Shown piece after piece: positions 22,701-32,884 of a stretch of DNA of 64,000 nt. Location: assembly GCA_038503065.1 (NCBI GenBank), contig JBCAMK010000009.1, positions 1,860,001 to 1,924,000 on the forward strand, written 5' to 3'. Under the pieces are notes generated by a model. The model was not told where the DNA came from. It made no database searches and was given only the letters and a program-made list of their open reading frames with translations. Positions within the stretch are counted from its first letter, which is position 1; each line of letters opens with the position of its first letter. The position numbers and the translations under genes were made by a program. This DNA is from Paragyromitra xinjiangensis (Eukaryota; Ascomycota; Pezizomycetes; Pezizales; Discinaceae).

Positions 22701-23944
22701 CCTTCTCAGAAGTAGAAATCTCAGTGGTTGCGCGGGAGAGTATGCTGGACTCGAGTTCGCGCCATGAGGCAACGAGGGATGCAATGCGTGCTTTGGATGC
22801 TTCCTCACCCTCAGGCGTGCGGTAGTCCGTCGCGGACAGATCGATTAGGAAGTCCGCAGGATTAACATGTTCAGGGAACGGGTGTCCCAAGCTCGCAAAG
22901 TGCTGCAGCACCCTTGATACTTTCCCACTGTACAAGGGCTTCCCCTTACTCAACAGCGTAATCCTATCAAACAGCCCCCAAATTTCAGACCGTGGTTGAT
23001 GGATAGTAGTAATAATAGTCCTGCCTTTTCTCGCGAGATTTTTCAGCGTCTTAACAACCTGAAAAGCACTAGTTGCGTCTAACCCAGTCGTGGGCTCATC
23101 CAGGAAGAGAACACTAGGATTTGCAAGCAATTGCACACCGATAGAGACACGCCGCTTTTCACCTCCAGAACAGCCTTTGTGGTCATTATCGCCGATACGC
23201 GTATTTGCGCATTCTTTTAGTCCGAGCTGAAGAATCACCTCTTCCACGACCTGCGTGCGTTCTTCGGCGGTAAAAGCAGACGGGAGTCGGAGCTCCGCGG
23301 AATATTGGAGGGTCTCTCGAACTGTCAAAGTAGGCAGGAGGACGTCCTGCTGCATCACATAGGCGTATCGAACGCTTGATAATGGGAGAGTCTCATTGAA
23401 AGTTGTAGTGCCAGAGGTGTGGAGGCTTCCACCAGCCATGCGTTGGGACATCACATTGAGCATAGAAGTCTTTTTGTGTAATTAAAGCATCACAAGTCAG
23501 CAATGATAATTTGTGCAGATACTCCTATTTTTTGCTTTGCTTTTTTTGTTTCGTTTCTGTACACACCTTCCCGCTGCCGCTCCCACCAATAATCGCAGTC
23601 AGCTCTCCGGCTAGAAAGTCTGCAGATACATCATCCAGAATCCTGATCTCCTCAGCCTTCTCCGTCTTTTTGCCCCATGGCAAGCCCGCCGACTGCGGGG
23701 AAACCGTGATGGCGAGATTTCGGACAGAAACGTCAACTCGCTCAACTGGACGAAAGGATATATGTCCTTCATCCTCTTCACCGCTATTGTCATCCCCATT
23801 GTCTGTTGGCTGATCCGGGGGATTTTCAGGAACTGGCGTTTTTTCACTGTCTAAAGCGGCGATTCTAAGGTCTGAGTCCGGGGAATTGAGAGTTGCAATA
23901 GCTGGTTTCTCGTGAGCTGAACCACCAAAGCCCAGAGACTCCAT
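19729..23944 (-). CDS. Full-size ABCG (White-type) transporter, (NBD-TMD)x2, 1336 aa
   Basis: Exons on the minus strand: 23944-23567, 23469-22021, 21963-20445 and 20393-19729. The introns are GT-AG, 97, 57 and 51 nt, and the frame is continuous. NBD1 has Walker A GGSGSGKT (K126), signature CSGGEKRRVSIG (226 onwards), Walker B VLFLDEP (D250, E251) and H-loop IHQPRSEI. NBD2 has Walker A GPSGSGKST (770 onwards), ISGGEKRRVTIA, LLLDEPTSGLD and IHQSRSDL. Each NBD precedes a six-span ABC2-type membrane domain, so this is two White-like half-transporters fused in tandem, the forward order opposite to plants only in being duplicated. Both ATPase sites look intact. The likely role is efflux of lipophilic compounds or lipids. 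The first intron splits the Walker A codons between Lys126 and Thr127. Confidence 0.9.
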
Positions 23945-26900
23945 TGCTGTGATTTCGTCGCTTCTGCGTTCAGAAGGCCGAGGTGTTGCTGCTCAAGATT
24001 GTAATCCTCACAATACTCCTGGTCCAGGGGAGTAAGTGAGGAACGGCTGACTTGCTGGCTCGAGCGTCCACCGCAGGCCATACAGGGCCAACCGCGGACC
24101 ACAAGCCGTCCCTTTAGCTGCACTACAGCTCCATCAGGGATTCATCGTCCCCTGCTGCACTTTCCCATCCTTTTCCCGATCCCCGCGCGTTTCCCACCCT
24201 CCCTGGTTTCTTTCCCTGTCCGTCTCTGATTCGACACATCGGGAAACGGCTGTAACAGTCTGGGCTGGAGGGGTGTCGAGAACCCAAACAGACAGGGTCC
24301 AGGACTGAAAGGGCTGCCAATTCATCCGCGTGATTGGCTGAAGCCCGGTAATTGCAACGATCCCGGACGAAAAGTGGAAAAAGCCACTGGGAGCTGAAAT
24401 CCAGCAAAAAAACTCAAACACAAAAAAATCAAACAGAAACGAAACAGCGGGGGAATAGAATAATTTGTATTGATCCAGCAGTCAGCTCTAGACTAACATT
24501 ATACGTACACATATCGTCAACGGAGCGAATCCTCCAGCACGTCGAACCCATGAAGCGACAGCATAAAGCTCGGATGAAAGTCGCCCCGTCCGTGAATGGA
24601 AACCGGCTCGTGATCCGCAGCCAAGCCTTATCCAGCTTCGCTTCTCGTCGTCTCGAAACACCAGCAGCACTCGAAGAATACCGTCGAGACAATCGCAGAG
24701 AGTCTTGACGGAGGAAGAAGAGGGAGGGAGATGGGTTCACTAAATAGCTCCCATCCCCCCTTCACCACCCTGGAATTCTCCGTCGGCTGCCCTTGGCTGC
24801 ATCTCCGGAAAACCTACCGTGAGACCAGCACAGGGGATCACGGAAGTTGCCGTCTGCAGATCGAAGCAAATTCCTAGCACCATGCCCCTCGCGGAGAGAT
24901 TCAGCGACAGAAGGCGGAAGAGTAGCCGAGGACTAATACGAGACGCGAGATTGACGAGAGAGCAAAGGGAACACCCACGCGAGCCAGGGTCTTGGGCTGC
25001 CGGTGTCTGCCGTGTCATTAGGTTCGTTTTTTTGCCCTGGGGAGCAGAATTCTCTGCTGTTGCTTGTGGTACCCAGTGATGACAGCTGGTGAGTGTGAGA
25101 GAAAGAGTCAGTCGGGAATCTGCTGGTATGGCAAAAGTGGTTTCCCGATATGCCCTTCGCGACGGTTGGGCCCGTCCAGCTAATCTATTGTGCGATTCAC
25201 AAATGAACGCAGAGAAGAAAACTACTGACTTGGTAGGTTTCACTAAACTAACTCTGATATGGCAACCCAGATCAGACCATGAGTAGCTCTTTGAGTCGTG
25301 AGAAAAAGAAAAAAGGATTGATATTGCAACCAACTCCGCTTGAACATCCGCCGAGGGGAACTGCTGGTTTTGCTCCAGAGAAGTTACCTCGCACAGCACT
25401 TGGAAAACTTCGCACAACACTTGGAACAGCTAAGTCAACAAAGGCTACCTGTAGGTATCCACATACCCTGCTTCTCCCAACCGGCCACTGCATGATTGAT
25501 ATATGTCTGCTCCCGACAGTTGGCCCGTTCTAGTTTATACTGTGGAGGGCAGACAAACAACACGCCAACAGCCCTCAACGAGCCCAAGCTCTTCACTGGC
25601 AGCTTTAATTTCTGCGACTTCGAGCAGCTACTTCTCAAGAGTAACAGACAGTTCTCAAGATTTTTTTTCACCTCATTATGTGTATGGATTCCATGCATAG
25701 GATGTGATATGGGGTCCAAAAGACTCGAAGCAACTGTGCGTGTCCCAGGCTTCATACCACCATCCTATACAATAGCACAAGCAAACCATAAAGGAATCTT
25801 TATCATACTCATCAATCTCAGCTTTCCTACCAATGGGCCTTCAGTAATCATTATTTCGGCTATGCTTATCTAAAAGCTATTTCTAAAAACTGCGCATGTC
25901 CGCCAAGCCCCACACACAACAAGGCATATCCTCTCAAGCACTCAATTTCAAACCTTCACCCAATAGCATCCCCCAAAACCACACGCCTACCTCTTCCTCC
26001 TCATTTCACCATTTCTCACTCGCACCCCCTCAAACCCACTATCCAGGCTCCAACCACAGTCCCATCCTCCCACCAACTCTCCCTCACCGGACCAAAACCC
26101 TGAAGGTTATGGTCACACGGCATATCCCGTCCATACCCTAAGTTAGAGCGCGCGGCAAGATCCGTGACCGGCGGTTGTCATGCACGATGGGATGGGAAGT
26201 GGAGATCTCCGCGTATCATTTGGCGAGTATTGTGCGACGTGGCGATTGGCGAAGGAATAAGGGAGAAAGCCGGGGGTTAGGGTTACAACTCATACAATTC
26301 CAGCAGAAACCTATCAGAACCCTACCCAATCGGACTTTTCGTAGAATCGAGTTTCGCCTCACGGACTGTTGTTTACCCATCGTTTCTTGGACGGTAATAG
26401 AACTCACTGCGAGTGAGAGGGAAAAAAAAAGTAAAATAAACGGGGGCCAAACGCGATCATCAATCGTTCACTCACTCGATCGACTGCCCCCACTATTGAA
26501 AAACTATATTTAAGCGAAACCCGTCGGAGTTGGCTTATGCATGCATCATTCCAAACATCGTCTGCATGCTCCAGTCGGATTCTGGGAAATGTTCGAGTTC
26601 CCCCGCGGATGTGCTGGGGTTTGTTACTGTGATATCATATATTCGGAGTCAATCGGAGGCTTCTTTTTCTAGGTTGTTGAATGAAGATAGTTAGCGCCGT
26701 CAGCCAGTCGATGTTCTGTAGAGTTACTACTCAAATACGGTGTTATCTCGCCAGAGGAACACGTTGGGATTAAAATGCTTAAATAAAACCTCCGTATTCG
26801 ATGGGATAGCTAAGCGGTTCTGTAACTCTTGTGAGGCCGACTCGAAACTGTAGGCTTCTTTGCAGGGGATCTTGGCCTATAGGGAGCATGCTGTATGGGT

Positions 26901-28537
26901 TGTGGCTTGGCGTTTGGTAATTTGAAGAGACGGGAGCTATGTGTTGGGTGGAGCTTCTGGTTCAGGCTGCTTGGTGGGGTAAATGATGTGAAAAGGAATA
27001 TACTATGCTTCTGGTTGGTAGTTGTAGACCTTAGCAACTTTTACTTCGTCAGCCCACCTGTAACCCCTCCGTAGGCCAAGCTCTTGTAGCATTAAGTACA
27101 AGGAAAAGGAATGTGGTCTAATTAAAATACACCCGCTTAAACCTCTTCGGTATTGTACCTCCTCGTAAAGGTCTGGTTTTGGTGGGTCTCGGGTTTGGAT
27201 TTTATACCCTTGTCGATAACTATGCTTTATTAAGCGCTCTTCCAGATCGCATGCCCGAGAGCGGGGTGTGTCTTGTTTGTTACTATTGGTGTTGTAACTG
27301 GCTATGGGGAGAGGAACGTGCGCTGATGGGTAAGTAATTAAGGGAGATGTGGGCTTGGGAAAGTTGTTGCGAGGTGGGTTCTGTGTTCTGTGTTGTAGAA
27401 TATGGGATTGAGACTTAATTGATTGATCGAGCTCCCAGCTAGGAGACTCCGGGTTATAGATGCGCAACATTTAATATATAATTACTCTAAGTTCGTTTTT
27501 GTGTACTTCTAAGTCATATGTTGTTTACGTGTGAAGTATTCCGTTAATCGTTGGGGAGTACTCTCTAGCATTTTGCTCTGTTGATGTACATGAGTGAGAA
27601 TCTGTGAAGTTACCCGGCTCGAGTTTCCGCTGAAATAGATAACAAATAATATTACGGTTACGTGGAAATCAAGTATCATTAATTGCATGGCAGCTGTGTC
27701 TCCTAGTCAGATCCTAGGGGTAAGATATGGCAGCAGTAATGATAGAACCGGATTAGGATGATTACGCCTGAAAACAAGGACTGATGTATCTGATATTTTA
27801 TTAAGCTAATCACACACATTACTACTGCTATCTTAGTTTATCTTTATCGTGATGGAGCTCTTAAGTTATGGCTGCCATGCAACTCTGATAGTGTTCAAGA
27901 TTGTTTGGAGTGCTGTAGTATAATTACTCTGTGATAAGGGTTCGGATTATGGAGATACTCGTCTTATAAGGGTACATGTATGTGTTTCTGCTCCGATAGG
28001 GGTTCTTGTGGGTGAAGTGGGACTTTTTATATTAGAATATTGTTCTATAAGGGTACGGGATTACTTTACTATCATATCTTATAAGGTGATTGTGCTTTAG
28101 ATAACTTTTGTCTTGAGTGAAACGGCCTGGTTCCCGAATAACGTAGCAATGATTAAACGTCTTGCTAGACCTAGTAATACATCTAATTTTGAACTTTCAG
28201 GTTTTTGTCGTTGTTAAAGTTTTGTTTGGTTGAGGAGATTGCAATTGTATAGCCGTATTGTTTTGTTTGATGTGTAGCACCTGAGGCTGCTTAGCGGCTA
28301 TTTCCGGGGATCGTCCCCGCGCCGCAGCAACATGGGGAAGCGTTCTGGTTTTCAGGCAACCTCTCATGTCCAGTGCTAAGCAGAGCGGGGTAATAGGAAT
28401 TGACATTAGGGTATTATATAAACTATCTAACTAATAGTTTCCGTGTCTATCTCCTGTGCATTATTCCTCACCTCGTCTAAACCACTTGTTTAAATTGAAT
28501 CTAGACTGCACGCCACGGCCCATACACTTCAATTTTG
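23945..28537. other. 4.6 kb intergenic, no supported gene
   Basis: This contains the ABC transporter upstream region and several long but featureless frames: 24740-25420 minus, 26175-26513 plus and 27003-27470 minus. None shows family motifs or typical coding regularity. CTTATAAGGGTAC-like words recur at about 27965, 28050 and 28075. The only strong composition change is an AT-rich stretch at about 27470-28250. Confidence 0.45.
28416..28423 (+). promoter_or_regulatory. Candidate TATA box
   Basis: TATATAAA lies about 120 bp upstream of the ATG at 28538. It is a good match to a core TATA box and is plausibly the promoter of the following gene. Confidence 0.4.
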
Positions 28538-29812
28538 ATGGCGTCGACCGAAAATGATACCCCTCCCCTCTACGCAGGGAGTAGGCCTTCGCCTATCACA
28601 ATATACACTCCAGGCTCTCCTCCCGGAGGCTATTCCACTTGGTCCGTGTCTGGGGTCCAAGTCAGTGAGCAAGACGGTATACTCAACTTCCTCAAGACTG
28701 GCACAAATTCCCGACGTAGCTGGAGGCAGTGGGCTGGCGTCGGTTGGGCCTTCCCCTCTATGAGTACTAGTCAAGGTCTCATCATACTTTACCGCGTACG
28801 GTGGAACAACGTTATCGGTGCCGGGGAGTTGAGAATGAGCATACCATCTTTGGCTACGATCTCGAACGATGAGAGCTTGTTTTTACTGTTTCGTAATGGG
28901 GAAGTTAGTTGGGAGATTTACAACTTTAAGACCAAGCTTTTTGTACACCAGAATACTTCAAAAATCACTGCCGATCGAGAATGGCATGATATTTTGATAC
29001 ATGTCACGCCTGGGTCCTTGCATGTCTATGAGGACTGGCGGAATATTATGGTGAAGACCCGGTCAGGCACTATATCGGGCGCTTTCGATATAGTTTGTGA
29101 ACTCGACGAGCTGGAGATATTTGACGTGGACCTGATGGGCTTCAAGACTTTCCGGATAGACTTCCATCAAGATAAACCAGCCGTGGGATTGCAGAATTCG
29201 ACTTCGACGGAGTTGATATTTAATTCGCAGTCTCAAGCATCCAATGCGCAATATCTCACTTTCCAGAACTCTGAATATCTCACTCCAACTTACAGGGAGG
29301 GCTCTTTGCGGTTTTTTGCTAAGAATTGTACCAAGCCCAAGTATGTTTCTCAGCCCGCCCCTAGATAATTCTGCGTGACGGTAAGCAACTTAACTAACAG
29401 CCATAGTGAGTATCTCACTAGCATCAAATATATTCCTACCCTTTCTCCTTACAGCGTCATCGAATACTACTTCAAGGTTAACAAATTCCATCAAGGATGG
29501 GCTAGGATAGCCATGGCTGGCGGCATAGCGTTGAGCCATTGGTATAGTGGTTTTGAATGGCAGTATCGTGGCCGGGATGGTAACTATAATAGCATTTCGG
29601 AGACTTGTAGGGACTGCCGTGAAGGCAACACATACACCAGCGTGTTGGTGATTGCCAGTCCGGGGGGATTGACTGTTTTTGAGAATGGAAAATTTGTATT
29701 AGAACTTGTGATACCAAGGGCGGAAAACCCTGGTATTTTATTTGAGGTGGGGTATTATAATAGACCGGTAGATGTTGAATTGAGATATATTAGGATTATT
29801 AGTGGGGCTTGA
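28538..29812 (+). CDS. Unrecognised protein with two similar beta-rich halves (404 aa)
   Basis: Two exons, 28538-29340 and 29401-29812. The 60-nt intron has textbook signals (donor GTATGT, branch and acceptor TTAACTAACAG), and splicing joins CTKP to NHSEYLTSIKY in frame. There is no signal peptide or membrane span. The two halves (about residues 60-200 and 285-400) look alike. Each has a strand with YRVRW or YYFKV, a Trp-containing strand, an H(D/V)ILIHVTPG.L.VYE or SVLVIASPGGLTVFE segment, and a final strand ending in RID or RII. The GxLxVxE segment recalls concanavalin-A/LamG-type sandwich domains (ligand- or sugar-binding folds), but no certain family can be named. It may be an intracellular lectin-like protein, which is inference. 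Confidence 0.7.
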
Positions 29813-29985
29813 TTGAGCTGAAGCACGCTTGGTAGGAGGCTTAAGACGTTCTTGACGCGTGTAGGGTAGTAAGGAATCAAGAGATTTTTGTGGGCAAGGG
29901 ATCCTTGGATGTGACACTGCACACTCTTTGGTTTCTCCGCCCCATTCCTTTTCGTCGAATTGAATAAGTGGGTAAAGTTGAGAAT

Positions 29986-30330
29986 TTACTTAGTTTTTTT
30001 GGGGCATTTTGAAACTATATCTCTTAGAAGATTGCGCAAGAGCATGATTTCTGCGTTGATGCCCCAGCTTTTTTTAAGTACTTCATAGCATCTTGGCGGC
30101 CCGACAAGTTGGCCAATTGCAGTGCTGCTTGCCTGTGCATTAATATCGACTTTGTTGTCTGAGAGTATCTTCGCTGTGTTGACATGCAATGCTGTTTCAC
30201 CTTTCTGGGTTTCTTGAACGTTGACGTCTGCCCCCTTCTCCAAAAATGCCTTCAAGATTTTAGTGTGCCCACCTTGAACTGCTGCTTGGCGCCAACGTTG
30301 TCCGCCCGTCTGAATAACTTGGTTTGGCAT
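29986..30330 (-). pseudogene. Short ankyrin-repeat fragment (114 aa)
   Basis: An ATG at 30330 begins an ORF with one good ankyrin unit (AAVQGGHTKILKAFLEKGAD) and pieces of two more, of which one lacks its second helix. It then loses ankyrin character towards the stop. At 114 residues it is much shorter than ordinary ankyrin proteins and has no other domain. It lies about 500 bp from, and on the opposite strand to, the F-box/ankyrin gene at 30861. It is likely a degraded copy or cut-off tail of a related gene. Confidence 0.5.
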
Positions 30331-30860
30331 TGGCGTCCCGTCGGCTTTGTTTTCTAGGGGGCAGCTTCAGGGTTAGGGTTTAGAACGCTCATTTAGGGGA
30401 GTTTTGTGGTGAATTAAACTCGAAGAATATAAACAGAGACTAAATGGAGACGTTAAATGGATGCTCACGGGCTTCGGTGTTAGGGAATGCTTACCGCCTC
30501 ATGAATTATCATCACCTATGTGCTACCAATGATGGCACGCACCTTAGGATGGATAGGCCCGGCGAGGGTGATTAAAAATTGGACTGAGAGCCACGAATTG
30601 GAAGGTAAGAGTACATACAGTTTTGGAGGTGAGGATATGGGCGAGACAACCTTGAAGGCATGATTTATATTAAAGTAACTCTCGATAGTCCGCGTGATAT
30701 GGTTCTGGTCGGAACTTAGTGATATAGAGAACGCTGAGTATGGGTTCATCATGACTGACACTATTTATGTTTCGCAATAGCATTAACCTAGGCTTGCTCG
30801 TAACGTCATCTCCAGCTCAGTCGACCTACTTGCCAAGACAACATCCGTTAATCCACGAAA
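30331..30860. other. Divergent spacer between ankyrin fragment and F-box/ankyrin gene
   Basis: No gene is supported. A telomere-like GGGTTAGGGTTTAG word at about 30372 is isolated and not part of an array. Confidence 0.5.
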
Positions 30861-32276
30861 ATGTCGCTGCTTAATCTCCCATACGAGATCCTAGCTATGA
30901 TTGCAGAAGAGCTCGACCCGGGCGATGTCGTCAGGTTTGCTCTGATACACTCAGCGTGTAGCTCTGTGGTGAGGGATCTGGTGGCTTCCCCATTTATCTA
31001 TGTTTGGAATTCGAAACATCAAGAAGGGTTTTCCTCACTTCTGAGCCTAGTCTTCTATCAGAGAAAGGATCTTATAATCAAACTTCTGAAAAGAGGAGTT
31101 GATGTGAACGTCCAAGATCCAGTTTGGAAGGAGACAGCCCTGCATAGTGCTTCAATGAACGGACTGATCAACATGGTCAAACTGCTATTGGAAAGAGGGG
31201 CTTCCTGGACAATTAAGAGCAAGTCCGGAGACCTGGCAGTTCATTTTGCTGCGCAAGGAGGACACGCAAATATCGTCGACCTGTTCCTCAAGATTAGCCC
31301 TGCCTTAGTCTTTGCATCGAACCACACGAGCGCGAACCTTCTTCACCAAGCTGCACAAAATGGTCATTTGAATGTGACCGAACTGCTTTGTCAGCGGGGG
31401 GTAATTCCCCAGCTGGACGGCTTTCTGCGAACACCCCTTGTTATTGCAGCCAGCTTCGGTCATTTAGATATAGTATCTCGGTTGCTTGATTTCCAGCCGT
31501 TTAGTCACCTCATTGATCATCCTGGAAATGATGGGTATAGCCCGCTCCATTGGGCGGCGTTTAGGGGACGAGCGGATATTGCCAGAAAATTATTACAAAA
31601 GGGGGCGCGCTTGACGGTCGGAGGAGTTGGAGAAACACCATTTCATGTTGCCGCAAAGGGAGGAAACTGCGGGGTTATTGAGGTGTTTTTGGAGGGAGGA
31701 TTCAGATACGCTATTGATACACCCAGAAACGATGGGCACACTCCACTACACTTAGCAGTAAGAGGGGGTCATATTGTTGCTTGCAGCATGCTCCTACTAT
31801 ATAGGGCTAATCCCCACATACCGAGACCTGATGGGCTTACTGTGCTTCAATATGCGGCCGTGTGGAAACAGAAGCCGATTTTCAATCTACTTATGGAGCA
31901 TGGAGCAAATATCAATGCTCCAAATAGCCGAACTGGTTCTACGGCACTTCACTTGGTGGCAGGTCAAGGAGATGCCCAAGAGGAAGACGTTAGGCTGCTA
32001 TTAGATAGAGGTGCTATATACGACCATCTAATTCTAGACAAGGACGGGAATACAGTTCTTCACCATGCAGCAGTGAGTGGAAGCAAGGAAGTTGTTGCAT
32101 TCCTTCTTACTAAGGTCAATTATGATAAACTTCGTGCTCGGAATCGTGCAGGGCTTACTGTACTGGGTTCAGCAAGATCGGTGGGGCGAGGGCGTGCGGC
32201 GGTCATAAAACTTTTTGAGCAGGCGGAGAGGAGATTTTACCATGGCCAATTAGGTCCGCAAGCTTCCCGAGTATAG
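30861..32276 (+). CDS. F-box / ankyrin-repeat protein (471 aa)
   Basis: A single uninterrupted exon from ATG (MSLLNLPYEILAMIAEELD) to TAG. Residues 3-45 form an F-box (LPYEILAMIAEELDPGDVV, then IHSACSSVV), and residues about 60-455 form ten or so ankyrin repeats, for example GYSPLHWAAFRGRADIARKL and GHTPLHLAVRGGHIVA. F-box plus ankyrin is a frequent fungal combination. The F-box would recruit Skp1 of an SCF ubiquitin ligase and the ankyrins would bind the target. Compared with the Helo-like/ankyrin gene at 6097-8842, these repeats are diverse in sequence and the frame is intact, suggesting an older, functional gene. The target is unknown. Confidence 0.85.
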   Translation: MSLLNLPYEILAMIAEELDPGDVVRFALIHSACSSVVRDLVASPFIYVWNSKHQEGFSSLLSLVFYQRKDLIIKLLKRGVDVNVQDPVWKETALHSASMNGLINMVKLLLERGASWTIKSKSGDLAVHFAAQGGHANIVDLFLKISPALVFASNHTSANLLHQAAQNGHLNVTELLCQRGVIPQLDGFLRTPLVIAASFGHLDIVSRLLDFQPFSHLIDHPGNDGYSPLHWAAFRGRADIARKLLQKGARLTVGGVGETPFHVAAKGGNCGVIEVFLEGGFRYAIDTPRNDGHTPLHLAVRGGHIVACSMLLLYRANPHIPRPDGLTVLQYAAVWKQKPIFNLLMEHGANINAPNSRTGSTALHLVAGQGDAQEEDVRLLLDRGAIYDHLILDKDGNTVLHHAAVSGSKEVVAFLLTKVNYDKLRARNRAGLTVLGSARSVGRGRAAVIKLFEQAERRFYHGQLGPQASRV

Positions 32277-32884
32277 GTGGTTTGGGGAGATAAGTATAAG
32301 TGGCTGATAGAGCAAATAAGTGTAATTGAACGAGGGTACTGGATGGTGGGTGGTTTATGGGTGTATTAATATTTCGATCAGCCTCACTTATCTATGATTA
32401 AGCTTTATGTAATAAAAAACTGGGTATTATTTCTCCAGTTGGGGAGATTCGGAGGGCGTGCTTGGGTACGTTCTTCCGGATCCTTTTGTTGGGATCAGGT
32501 CAAGCATAGTATTGGAGCATCATGAAATATCACCTACAGCAGAAGCTAGTCCAATTGCAACTGAGACATGGACATGAAATTCTTTATATGTAAGTAATCA
32601 TTCACGAATAACCAAAAGGTGGAGAATGGTATTAACTGTCTTATCTAAGCTTAAAAAGTGTGTCTCCCATGCATATCTCGTTAATGGCCTAGGTTTCACA
32701 AAGTCAGCTGACCCGACGTGTCCACATCACTTCAGCTTGAAGCCATCATTTTCTATCGTGAGCTTCAATTACTGCTATCGGGCCACCGGAGTGATATTCT
32801 TTAAAATAACAACTACACGTCATATTCCTTGGAGTTCAAGTTGGATGCAGATCTTTGGTTGAATTGACCAAAGCATAGTTCACG
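32277..32884. other. Intergenic, no supported gene
   Basis: Upstream region of the amidase gene. A 78-codon open frame at 32626-32862 has no recognisable features. Confidence 0.5.

Noticed and set aside
24740..25420. 226-codon minus-strand frame
   Set aside because: There is no recognisable domain or consistent coding regularity, and a plus-strand frame is open over part of the same sequence. It may be transcribed leader of the neighbouring gene, but it is not supported as a CDS.
27003..27470. 155-codon minus-strand ORF with true ATG
   Set aside because: The second half looks somewhat protein-like, but there is no family match, no splice context and no promoter signal. It was kept out for lack of support.
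30372..30386. Telomere-like GGGTTAGGGTTTAG word
   Set aside because: A single isolated occurrence, not an array.
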